This document shows, piece by piece, positions 16,744-24,753 of a stretch of DNA of 64,000 bases. Under the pieces are notes generated by a model. That model saw nothing but the letters and a program-made list of their open reading frames with translations. It did not search any database and was not told where the DNA came from. Position 1 is the first letter of the stretch; every line of letters begins with the position of its first letter. A program made the translations under genes and the position numbers. This DNA is from Ardenticatenaceae bacterium (GTDB lineage: Bacteria; Chloroflexota; Anaerolineae; Promineifilales; Promineifilaceae), in assembly GCA_030065875.1 (NCBI GenBank), contig JASJCR010000010.1, positions 32,353 to 96,352 on the forward strand, written 5' to 3'.

Positions 16744-16773
16744 CACCTGCGAAGCCAGGTGCTGTGGTACAAT
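16744..16773 (+). promoter_or_regulatory. Candidate promoter with inverted repeat before the M16C peptidase
   Basis: Perfect inverted repeat CACCTG-N6-CAGGTG (16744-16761) is followed closely by an extended -10-like TGTGGTACAAT (TACAAT at 16768-16773). The inverted repeat covers where a -35 would be, so it could be an operator or activator site. A strong ribosome site, GAAGGAG, follows before the ATG at 16811. Confidence 0.4.
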
Positions 16774-16810
16774 TTACCCTGTTAAAATGACCTGAAGGAG
16801 ACCATTTTTC

Positions 16811-19723
16811 ATGACCACAGCCCACGGTTTCACCCTAATCACCGAGGAAAAAGTTGACGAAATAAACAGCATTACCCGCCTGTACAAACATGAAAAAAGC
16901 GGAGCGGAGCTGCTGTCAATCATCAATGATGACGAAAATAAAACGTTTGGCATCACCTTTCGGACGCCGGTCACCAGCTCCAGCGGAGTTCCCCACATTA
17001 TGGAGCACGCTGTCCTGGGTGGATCGCGCAAATTTCCGGTCAAAGAACCTTTTATTGAATTGGTAAAAGGCTCCCTAAACACATTTTTGAACGCCTTCAC
17101 CTACCCGGATATGACCTGTTATCCGGTTGCCAGTACCAATTTGCAAGATTTTTACAACCTGGTAGACGTCTATCTCGACGCCGTTTTTTACCCGTTAATC
17201 ACCCGGCACCATTTGGATCAGGAAGGGTGGCATTATGAACTTGAACAACCCGATCAGCCCTTAACCTACAAAGGGATCGTCTTTAACGAAATGAAAGGGG
17301 CGTACTCCTCTCCAGATGGCATTCTCTTTAAATACAGCCGGGAATCACTTTTCTCATCCGATCATCCGTATGGGGTTGATTCCGGTGGCGATCCGGCCGT
17401 CATTCCCGACCTGACGTATGAGGAGTTTAAGCGGTTTCACGACGTTTATTATCATCCCTCAAACGCCAGAATTTACTTTTATGGAGATGATAATCCGGAA
17501 GAGCGATTGATCATGCTCGATCGCTACCTAAGTGATTTTGATAACCGGCCGGTGCCCAGCGAAGTGCCTCTTTTCCCTCTTCGAGACAAATTCCAGCGTC
17601 ACACCATCCCCTATGCGGTTGACGAGGCGGGAGAAGAAGATCCCAAATATTACCTAACCTTAAATTGGCTCCTGCCGGAAATCACAGATCGACAAACGGC
17701 ATTGGGCCTGTCAATCCTCTCTCATATTTTATCCGGCACGGCCGGGTCGCCTCTGCAACGAACCCTGATTGAATCGGAATTAGGTGAAGACACAATCGGG
17801 GGCGGATTCTCGACCTACATGCGGCAGCCGATGTTTATGTCCGGCATGAAAGGGGTCGAAAAAGATAACTTGGACAAAGTCGAGCAGCTTATCCTCGATA
17901 CCCTGGCGCAGCTGGCCAATGAAGGAATCGACCCGGCCGCAGTTGAAGCATCCGTCAATACCGTTGAGTTCAGCCTGCGAGAAGCGAATACCGGGAGCTT
18001 TCCTCGCGGTCTGGTTTATATGCTCAACGCCCTGAGCTTCTGGCTGCACGAAGGCAACCCGCTTGACGGTTTGCGCTATGAAGAACCGCTGGCCGCAATC
18101 AAAGAGGCCGTGGCCGCTGACAGCTACTTTGAATCCCTTATCAAAACATTTTTGCTCGACAATCAGCACCGCACGGCGGTGACCCTGGAACCGGACGCCC
18201 AGCTCAATCAGCGCAAGCTGGAGGATGAAGCAGCCCGCCTGGCCGAAATCAAGGCCGGGCTCACTGACGAGGAACTTGAATCAATCATCGCCAATACGGC
18301 CGAGTTAAATGTGCGGCAGGAAACCCCTGATGATCCGGCCGATTTGGCCAAGCTGCCTTCTCTAACGCTGGATGATCTGGACAAAGAGGCAAAAGAACTG
18401 CCGATCGCCATCGAAAATGAGCACGGGCTGGAAATCATCCATCACGATTTATTTACCAACGGCATCGTTTATTTTCGTCTGGGGTTTGACTTAAAGGTGC
18501 TGCCGCAGGATTTGCTGCCATTTCTCCCTTTGTTTAGCTATGCTTTAACCGATATAGGAACCGAAACCGAAGATTATGTTAAATTAACCCAGCGCATCGG
18601 TCGCTCTACCGGAGGGATTAATGCCTCTCGGGTTGTGACCGATAAATTTAAGACCAGGGAGGCCCTGAGTTATTTGACGATGCGTGGAAAAGCCACTCTG
18701 GAGCAGGCACCGGAAATGCTGGCCATCATGCGGGATATCCTGCTAACCGTTAAGCTTGATAATCAGTCCCGTTTCCGCCAAATGGTGCTGGAAGAAAAAG
18801 CGGGAGAAGAAGCGCGCCTCATCCCCAGTGGCCATGGAATCGTTCTCGGCCGTTTACGGGGAATGTTTACCGAGGCCGGGTGGATCAATCAGCAAATGGG
18901 CGGGATCGATTATCTTTTCTTCCTACGCCGCCTGGTTGACGAAGTTGAAAATAGCTGGCCAACTGTCCTGAAAAAATTAGAAACGATCCGCAAACTGCTG
19001 GTGAATCGGCAAAATATGTACGTGGATACCACCCTCGACCAGGAAAATTACCGGACATTCCGGCCGCAAATCGATGGGTTTCTCAATCAACTACCCTCGT
19101 TTAAACCGGAAAAAACCACCTGGCAATTTGCCTTTCAACCCCAAAATGAAGGATTGACGATGCCGGCTCAGGTCAACTACGTGGCCAAGGGCATTGACCT
19201 GAAGGCCCAAGGGTTTGAAACACACGGCTCGATCAACGTCATCAGCAATATGATTCAGACCGGCTACTTGTGGGAACAGGTGCGCATGAAGGGCGGGGCT
19301 TATGGCGGCTTTATGTCCTACAGCAGCCACTCTGGCCTGCTGGCATTTTGCTCTTATCGAGATCCCAATCTGCTAGAAACTTTGAGTGTGTACGATCAGG
19401 CGGCCGCCGTCCTCAAAAATACGACGTGGACACAGGAAGCGATCACCAAAGCGATTATTGGCGTCATCGGCAATATGGATGGGTACCAGCTGCCCGAAGC
19501 CAAAGGGAAAACCGCCTTGATGCGTCATTTACACGGCATTACCACCGCCGACCGTCAAAAAACCAGAAATGAAGTGTTGGGGACCGGTCCGGAAGATTTT
19601 TATCGCTTTGTCGATGTTGCCCAAACCGTGCGTGATGAGGGCACCGTCGTTGTCCTTGGGGCACCGGACCGTGTTCAGCAGGCGGCGGAAACTGTTAAAA
19701 TGACCCTGACCAAGGTCAAATAG
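16811..19723 (+). CDS. M16C-family zinc metallopeptidase (presequence protease/Cym1-like)
   Basis: A 970-residue pitrilysin-type peptidase of subfamily M16C. The inverted zinc motif HxxEH is PHIMEHAVLG (His62, Glu65, His66), and the third ligand is Glu160 in NEMKGAYSS. The full two-lobe length (four M16 repeats) is present, including the long helical hairpin around residues 470-500 and a C-terminal inactive lobe. Mitochondrial and plastid relatives degrade targeting peptides; bacterial ones degrade unfolded oligopeptides in the cytoplasm. No signal peptide. Confidence 0.94.
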   Translation: MTTAHGFTLITEEKVDEINSITRLYKHEKSGAELLSIINDDENKTFGITFRTPVTSSSGVPHIMEHAVLGGSRKFPVKEPFIELVKGSLNTFLNAFTYPDMTCYPVASTNLQDFYNLVDVYLDAVFYPLITRHHLDQEGWHYELEQPDQPLTYKGIVFNEMKGAYSSPDGILFKYSRESLFSSDHPYGVDSGGDPAVIPDLTYEEFKRFHDVYYHPSNARIYFYGDDNPEERLIMLDRYLSDFDNRPVPSEVPLFPLRDKFQRHTIPYAVDEAGEEDPKYYLTLNWLLPEITDRQTALGLSILSHILSGTAGSPLQRTLIESELGEDTIGGGFSTYMRQPMFMSGMKGVEKDNLDKVEQLILDTLAQLANEGIDPAAVEASVNTVEFSLREANTGSFPRGLVYMLNALSFWLHEGNPLDGLRYEEPLAAIKEAVAADSYFESLIKTFLLDNQHRTAVTLEPDAQLNQRKLEDEAARLAEIKAGLTDEELESIIANTAELNVRQETPDDPADLAKLPSLTLDDLDKEAKELPIAIENEHGLEIIHHDLFTNGIVYFRLGFDLKVLPQDLLPFLPLFSYALTDIGTETEDYVKLTQRIGRSTGGINASRVVTDKFKTREALSYLTMRGKATLEQAPEMLAIMRDILLTVKLDNQSRFRQMVLEEKAGEEARLIPSGHGIVLGRLRGMFTEAGWINQQMGGIDYLFFLRRLVDEVENSWPTVLKKLETIRKLLVNRQNMYVDTTLDQENYRTFRPQIDGFLNQLPSFKPEKTTWQFAFQPQNEGLTMPAQVNYVAKGIDLKAQGFETHGSINVISNMIQTGYLWEQVRMKGGAYGGFMSYSSHSGLLAFCSYRDPNLLETLSVYDQAAAVLKNTTWTQEAITKAIIGVIGNMDGYQLPEAKGKTALMRHLHGITTADRQKTRNEVLGTGPEDFYRFVDVAQTVRDEGTVVVLGAPDRVQQAAETVKMTLTKVK

Positions 19724-19750
19724 CTGGTTTTTTTATCGTGATCCACTTCA

Positions 19751-19890
19751 AGTAGTTTACAAAAAATGTTACAAGAAAAATCGTCCGCAGATTACGCAGA
19801 TTTTCGCAGATTACAGTGAAAATCTGCGGCCATCTGCGTAATCTGTGGATACCTTATTTCAGAAAACAATTTGTAACTTACCTAAAAAGG
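19751..19890 (+). repeat. Dispersed CCGCAGATTA repeat, copy 1
   Basis: TCCGCAGATTACGCAGATTT, a spacer, then AATCTGCGGCCATCTGCG form an imperfect hairpin. It continues to TTTGTAACTTACCTAAAAAG just before a small-protein gene. The whole block, from TAGTTTACAA to the ACTTACCTAAAA tail, is repeated at 42491-42627, also just before a small single-helix membrane protein gene; a partial copy lies at 42891-42975. Confidence 0.7.
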
Positions 19891-19900
19891 AAAACCCTAT

Positions 19901-20173
19901 ATGAATACAATTCATGCAGCGGCGGGTTCTGATGAAGTTCAGCTGGTCAAAAATGAGCAGCTTGAAGTATCCGGCCAAGCTGAGTCCTATACGGTTGAAT
20001 TTCCTTATGGGAAGGCGGTTTGGAACCGCCCCACGGCCGTTGTTGTGGCTCAAAATGGACAGTCATTCTCTTATCCAATTGTTGATGTTACCCGTATATT
20101 TCAGCTAGCCATATGGGTCATAGCGGCGGCGGCCGTTTTGATCATTTGGCGTTCGGGGCAAAAGGAAAAATGA
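19901..20173 (+). CDS. Small single-pass membrane protein, GerW-like C-terminal half
   Basis: A 90-residue protein with one C-terminal transmembrane helix (about residues 67-83). The segment RPTAVVVAQNGQSFSYPIVDVTRI parallels the end of GerW/YtfJ proteins (RPVASVIIGPDGVRVEPIVDVTK in the next gene), so the two genes are probably paralogous, with the Gly-rich middle missing here. Ribosome site AAAGGA before the ATG. Its stop overlaps the next start (ATGA), so the two products are made together. Function unknown. Confidence 0.75.
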   Translation: MNTIHAAAGSDEVQLVKNEQLEVSGQAESYTVEFPYGKAVWNRPTAVVVAQNGQSFSYPIVDVTRIFQLAIWVIAAAAVLIIWRSGQKEK

Positions 20174-20571
20174 GTGAAAAAATGGAAAATGGTTCCCAAA
20201 TTTACGGTGCACGCGAAGCACATCAATTTTTAGATCACCTGGGGCAGACAGGACGGGCCAAATCGGTTTTTACAGCCAGGGTAGAAGCCAATGGCTACAC
20301 AATTATTCAGGCTGCGGAAGTTGGCTTGTCCGGCGGTGTGGGGTTTGGAGGAAGTGTCTCCTCCACTGATGAGCACAGCGAAGGAGGCGGTGGCGGTGGC
20401 GGCGGTTATGCGTTCGGCCGGCCGGTGGCCTCTGTCATTATCGGTCCGGATGGGGTTCGTGTTGAACCAATTGTAGACGTCACCAAACTCGGTCTGACTT
20501 TGTTCTCGGCTGCGGCGGCCGTTTTGTTGACGTTAATCCGCATCAGGGGAAAAGTTAAAATGGCCAGATAA
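20170..20571 (+). CDS. GerW/YtfJ-family protein with C-terminal membrane helix
   Basis: A 133-residue protein that matches the GerW (Spore_YtfJ) family: VEANGYTIIQAAEVGLSGG, a long glycine run, then RPVASVIIGPDGVRVEPI. In endospore formers GerW is a germination-linked spore protein, but homologues occur widely in non-sporulating bacteria. Here a transmembrane helix (about residues 107-122) is added at the end. I chose the ATG at 20170 because it overlaps the upstream stop (ATGA) and follows AAAGGA; a longer frame from 20113 lies inside the upstream gene. Its end overlaps the convergent transporter gene by 17 bases. Confidence 0.78.
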   Translation: MSEKMENGSQIYGAREAHQFLDHLGQTGRAKSVFTARVEANGYTIIQAAEVGLSGGVGFGGSVSSTDEHSEGGGGGGGGYAFGRPVASVIIGPDGVRVEPIVDVTKLGLTLFSAAAAVLLTLIRIRGKVKMAR

Positions 20572-22324
20572 GGGGCAAAATCGTTAAGGCTAAAATCAGG
20601 ACAAGCAGGTTGAGCAGTGCTCCTACCCGCACGTAGTCCATAAAGCGGTAATTTCCTGGACCCATAATGATCACATTTACCTGATGGCCAACCGGGGTCA
20701 TAAACGAGGTCGAGGCCGCTAGCACGACACCCATTACCAGTGATCTGGGGTCGATCCCCTGAGATTGAGCGATGGCGATGGCAATGGGAACCATCAGCAC
20801 GGTTGTGGCCGCATTGGAGATAAAGCTGGTTAACAGGGAGGTCAAAATAAACAACCCCGCCAGAACCGCCAGCGGCCCATAAGCACCCAGAACGTCAACC
20901 GCTCGCTGGGCTAAATATGCGGCCGTGCCGGTATTTTCCATAGCCATTCCCAGAGGGAGCAAACCGGCGATCAGAAAAACCGCCTGCCAATCAATTGATC
21001 GGTACGCATCCTCCATCGAAATCGACTTTGACAGGACCATGGCAATCGCCCCAACCAGCATGCCGGTGGCCGTGTCAATTAATCCCATGGTGATCGCCAG
21101 CAGCGTGACCCCCAAAATACCCAACACAACCGGAATCTTTTCTGTTTTCTTGAGCTCCAAAGGGGATGTATCTAAAACCAAAAAATTGGGATTTTCATGC
21201 AGGACCTCAATGCGATCGAGCGGTCCTTCAACCATCACATCATCCCCGATCTGCAGAGGAATGTCACCTAAATGAGTGGTATGCACATCGCCATCGTGCT
21301 GGATCGACACCACGGACAATCCATATCGATTGCGAAAATTCATGTCTTTTAAGGTTTGCCCTTCCCGCCGCGAGTGGGGGGCCAGTGTAATTTCGGCCAG
21401 CGTTAACTCTTTTGGATCGGTTTCCGCCCGCTCCCACCCGCGAAAAATCCTCAGCTTTTCATTCTTGCCGGCCTCCACAATTTTTTCCGGCTCCCCTTCC
21501 AATAAAAGGACGTCACCAACGCGAAGGCGGTAATCGCTTTGAGGGTCAATTTCTTGCCCCATATGCCGAATTTGAATGACCTGCAGGTGGTATTTTTGTT
21601 CAATTTCGCTTTCAGGAATCGTTTGACCTAATATCGGGGCCCGCTCGCGAACCCGCACTTCAGTCACAATTTGATCTGCGGTTTGACCTTTTATCGGCGA
21701 TCCGGAATAGCGCTCCGGCAGCAGACGGTTGCCCAGATAGGTCATATACAAAACCCCAACGACTAGAGATGAGAAACCCAAGGGGAAGAAATCAAAAAAG
21801 CCAAACGGTTCAATTCCGGCCGAACGAGCGAGAATTTCTGTGGCCAATATATTTGGAGGGGTGCCAATTAAGGTCATATTTCCCCCCAAAAGGGCGGCAA
21901 ATGCCATCGGCATCAGCATCTTTGAAGGTGCAAGCTCAATTTGTTTGCTGATGGCCACCACGGCCGGCATCAAGATCGCCACCGCACCGATATTGTTCAT
22001 GAAGGCCGACATCCCCCCGACAACCAGCATGACGACCAGCTGCAGCCGCAAGACATCGCGGCCGGTTACCTTCAATATTTGATCCCCCAGCAAATCGGCC
22101 ACGCCGCTGCGCAATAAGGCACCGCTGATGATAAAAACCGCCCAAACTGTTACTACTGCAGGGCTAGCAAACCCGGCAAAAGCTTCGGCCGGGGTCAGCA
22201 AACCGGTTAATACAATCGTCACCAGCACAATCAGGGCTATGATATCAGCCCTCAACCGGTCTATCACAAATAAAACAACAGCTACAACTAGCGTGCCCAG
22301 CACGAGCCATTGTTCATGGGACAT
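20555..22324 (-). CDS. SLC13/DASS-family transporter with two RCK-C (TrkA-C) domains
   Basis: A 589-residue anion/Na+ symporter-like permease. The N-terminal half has about five helices with FMNNIGAVAILMP and the substrate loop GGNMTLIGTPPNI. The middle (about residues 215-385) holds two cytoplasmic TrkA-C domains (RVGDVLLLEGEP and QIGDDVMVEGPL). The C-terminal half repeats the fold, with SFISNAATTVLMVP and TSFMTPVGHQVN. This is the YfbS/SAC1-like architecture, associated with sulfate or dicarboxylate transport; the RCK-C pair suggests ligand gating. Substrate not determined. Confidence 0.9.
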   Translation of the reverse strand: MSHEQWLVLGTLVVAVVLFVIDRLRADIIALIVLVTIVLTGLLTPAEAFAGFASPAVVTVWAVFIISGALLRSGVADLLGDQILKVTGRDVLRLQLVVMLVVGGMSAFMNNIGAVAILMPAVVAISKQIELAPSKMLMPMAFAALLGGNMTLIGTPPNILATEILARSAGIEPFGFFDFFPLGFSSLVVGVLYMTYLGNRLLPERYSGSPIKGQTADQIVTEVRVRERAPILGQTIPESEIEQKYHLQVIQIRHMGQEIDPQSDYRLRVGDVLLLEGEPEKIVEAGKNEKLRIFRGWERAETDPKELTLAEITLAPHSRREGQTLKDMNFRNRYGLSVVSIQHDGDVHTTHLGDIPLQIGDDVMVEGPLDRIEVLHENPNFLVLDTSPLELKKTEKIPVVLGILGVTLLAITMGLIDTATGMLVGAIAMVLSKSISMEDAYRSIDWQAVFLIAGLLPLGMAMENTGTAAYLAQRAVDVLGAYGPLAVLAGLFILTSLLTSFISNAATTVLMVPIAIAIAQSQGIDPRSLVMGVVLAASTSFMTPVGHQVNVIIMGPGNYRFMDYVRVGALLNLLVLILALTILPLIWPF

Positions 22325-22514
22325 ACCAATTTCTCCTTCAACGACGCAACTATTGATATCATACCAGCCTTTTGCCGAGTCACAATGGTGATGACAATGA
22401 TTACGGTGTTGAAAAGCGGACAGCCAGCCATTTTGTTTGCGTTATTTAGCTTGTCAAATTATTAAAGAATGTAATATAACAATGACTCTGGGAAAGGTAC
22501 ATGGAAAAGTTTAT

Positions 22515-23834
22515 ATGAGCAAACAAAAAGAAAAAAAACCGCATTTAACCAGAGAGACCCGAAACGAAATTTATGAAGAAGCTCCAGTCTTAATAAAGTG
22601 GATTTGGGATATTCTGGGCGGTAATAAACCTCATAAACGCTATCCAAAACCCACTCAAACCGCTTCGAGGCTCGATGTTTTATTTGCGATTCGGTTTATC
22701 TGTCTACATGAACCCAGTGAGCAAGTGCTGCAAAAGTTATATCGCCACGTCACCTCATTCAATTTTAATTCAATGATGATCGTCCATCATCTTCAATATT
22801 CAGACCAGCATTTGCAAAAATTAGAGAAAAATCTCCAGCACGCGATCGTTCCCAAAAATCCAATCATTATCGGGAAGGCATATAAGCTGTTTCTCAAAAG
22901 AACGGCAACTTTAATAGAGTATTGCATCGAATTTATTCGCATCATTTTCCTTCCGCCAACTTATTCGGATTTTGTGACCCGGTTTCTCAAAAGCAAGGAA
23001 TATGAGTTATTACAGGAAAAAGAAAATCAACCTCACCTTGTCCAAACTAAAAAATTTAGGATTTTTATTCGACCCAATGATTATTTCGCGGGGGCACACC
23101 TGGCTGAACATGGCGTGTATGAAATTAAAGTAACGAGTTACATTGAAAAATTGATAAAAGAGGGAGATTTTGTAATTGATATCGGAGCCAACATTGGTTA
23201 TCACACCATGAATTTTGCTCGTCTGGTTCAATCACGCGGCCGTGTCTTTGCTTTTGAACCAAATCCTCATAATTTGGAGTTAATCGAGCTCAGCAAAGCG
23301 GAAAATGGGTTTACCAATATCAAGCTATTCCCGTATGCGGTCGGGAATGAAGAAACCGTCCTGGATCTGGTCATCGAAGGGTGGCAATCAAATGCTCATT
23401 TATTCAATCAGACCGATCTTAACAGCCGATCAATCACCCGAATACCGGTAAAGGTCACAAAAATCGATAAGGCGTTACAAGGCGTAGAAAAGTTAGATTT
23501 TGTAAAAATGGATGCGGAAGGGGCCGAGCTAATGATTCTTAATGGGATGAAGGAGACTCTAAAACGTCACCGGCCGGTAATCATATTTGAATTTTTTCCA
23601 GACTACATTGAAAAAACCTCGCAAGGAAACCCTACCCATTTGCTTGATGGGCTTATCAGCCTGGGATATGAACTGCGAATGCTTCTCGACCAAGGTCTAA
23701 GTCAATCTGCGCACACAACCAATGAAATCATGCATTATTTAGAACCTGAAGAGGCGGTGTTTGTTGATATTTTAGCCGTCCCAAGTGAAGATTTGCACAA
23801 AATCAAGCCGCTGTTTGCTCTCCAAAAGACATAA
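22515..23834 (+). CDS. FkbM-family SAM methyltransferase with unrecognised N-terminal domain
   Basis: C-terminal half (about residues 180-400 of 439) is an FkbM-type methyltransferase: DIGANIGYHTMNFA (SAM loop), VFAFEPNPHNLELI, and FVKMDAEGAELMILNGM, followed by RPVIIFEF. The first 150 or so residues are basic, without recognised homology. The start is uncertain: ATG 22515 (MSKQKEKK) has GGAAAAG upstream; ATG 22482 and TTG 22437 are alternatives. FkbM enzymes O-methylate sugars or small molecules. Nothing nearby fixes the substrate. Confidence 0.82.
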   Translation: MSKQKEKKPHLTRETRNEIYEEAPVLIKWIWDILGGNKPHKRYPKPTQTASRLDVLFAIRFICLHEPSEQVLQKLYRHVTSFNFNSMMIVHHLQYSDQHLQKLEKNLQHAIVPKNPIIIGKAYKLFLKRTATLIEYCIEFIRIIFLPPTYSDFVTRFLKSKEYELLQEKENQPHLVQTKKFRIFIRPNDYFAGAHLAEHGVYEIKVTSYIEKLIKEGDFVIDIGANIGYHTMNFARLVQSRGRVFAFEPNPHNLELIELSKAENGFTNIKLFPYAVGNEETVLDLVIEGWQSNAHLFNQTDLNSRSITRIPVKVTKIDKALQGVEKLDFVKMDAEGAELMILNGMKETLKRHRPVIIFEFFPDYIEKTSQGNPTHLLDGLISLGYELRMLLDQGLSQSAHTTNEIMHYLEPEEAVFVDILAVPSEDLHKIKPLFALQKT

Positions 23835-23906
23835 AACACCCAAAGAGATCGGTTGATTCCGGTTCTTGAGCAATAGCTCATCACTCAGATCAGATAGGAG
23901 AAGTAG

Positions 23907-24749
23907 ATGGTCGTCACAGACAATATCGATCAAATTCGCCAAAAGCGTTGGCAAGACCCAACCGTTAGTTGGGGGCTGGTTCCCACAATGGGTGCTTTGC
24001 ACGATGGGCACCTGGCTCTGGTCAAAAAGGCCAGAATGGAAAATGAGCGGGTTGCCGCATCGATTTTTGTCAACCCCACTCAATTTGCGGCCGGGGAAGA
24101 TTTATCCACATACCCGCGCCCGTTAGAACGAGATTTGGCGATGTTAGACGCAGCCGGGGTCGATCTGGTTTTTACCCCAACAGCGGACATCATGTATCCG
24201 GCCGGTTTTCAATCCAAAGTCGAGGTAACCAGGCTCTCTCGCTTTCTCGAAGGGGCTTCCCGACCGGCTCACTTTGCCGGCGTCACTTTAATCGTTTGCA
24301 AATTGTTCAATATTTTTCAACCGACTCGAGCTTACTTTGGTCAAAAAGATGCCCAACAAACGGTGATTTTAAACCGCATGGTGCAGGACCTCAATCTCAA
24401 CCTCGAACTGGTTATTTGCCCCACGCAGCGGGCCAGTGATGGATTGGCCTTGAGCTCCCGCAACCAATATCTCTCACCGGCCGAACGGGCAGCCGCTACC
24501 GTCCTAAATCAAGCGCTTCAAACCGCCGCTAAGCTGATCAAAGAGGGAGAAACCCGGGGGGATACTATCAGGCGAACGATGGGTGAATTAATCTCGGGTG
24601 AACCGCTGGCCCGTATTGATTATGTCAGTGCAGCTGATTTAAACACCCTCGAGGAATTGGACACGCTTAAAGGAGACGTTTTGCTGTCGCTGGCCGTCTT
24701 TTTTGGCCAAACCAGATTAATCGACAACGTGATGATGTACGATATTTAA
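23907..24749 (+). CDS. panC: Pantoate--beta-alanine ligase (pantothenate synthetase)
   Basis: A 280-residue PanC that joins pantoate and beta-alanine with ATP to make pantothenate, the CoA precursor. The HIGH-like ATP motif is PTMGALHDGHLALV. The KMSKS-like region is LSSRNQYLSP, and the pantoate site includes FGQKDAQQ. Full family length. GGAGAAG lies 5 bases before the ATG. No panB or panD is adjacent, so the pathway genes are scattered. It is convergent with the propeller gene with only 4 bases between stops. Confidence 0.96.
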   Translation: MVVTDNIDQIRQKRWQDPTVSWGLVPTMGALHDGHLALVKKARMENERVAASIFVNPTQFAAGEDLSTYPRPLERDLAMLDAAGVDLVFTPTADIMYPAGFQSKVEVTRLSRFLEGASRPAHFAGVTLIVCKLFNIFQPTRAYFGQKDAQQTVILNRMVQDLNLNLELVICPTQRASDGLALSSRNQYLSPAERAAATVLNQALQTAAKLIKEGETRGDTIRRTMGELISGEPLARIDYVSAADLNTLEELDTLKGDVLLSLAVFFGQTRLIDNVMMYDI

Positions 24750-24753
24750 GTTT

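Noticed and set aside
16563..16772. 69-residue minus-strand frame between two peptidase genes
   Set aside because: No ribosome site, no similarity, overlaps the probable terminator and promoter of the flanking genes.
20170..20571. Evidence for endospore formation
   Set aside because: GerW-like proteins are widespread in non-sporulating bacteria and no other spore gene is in the window.
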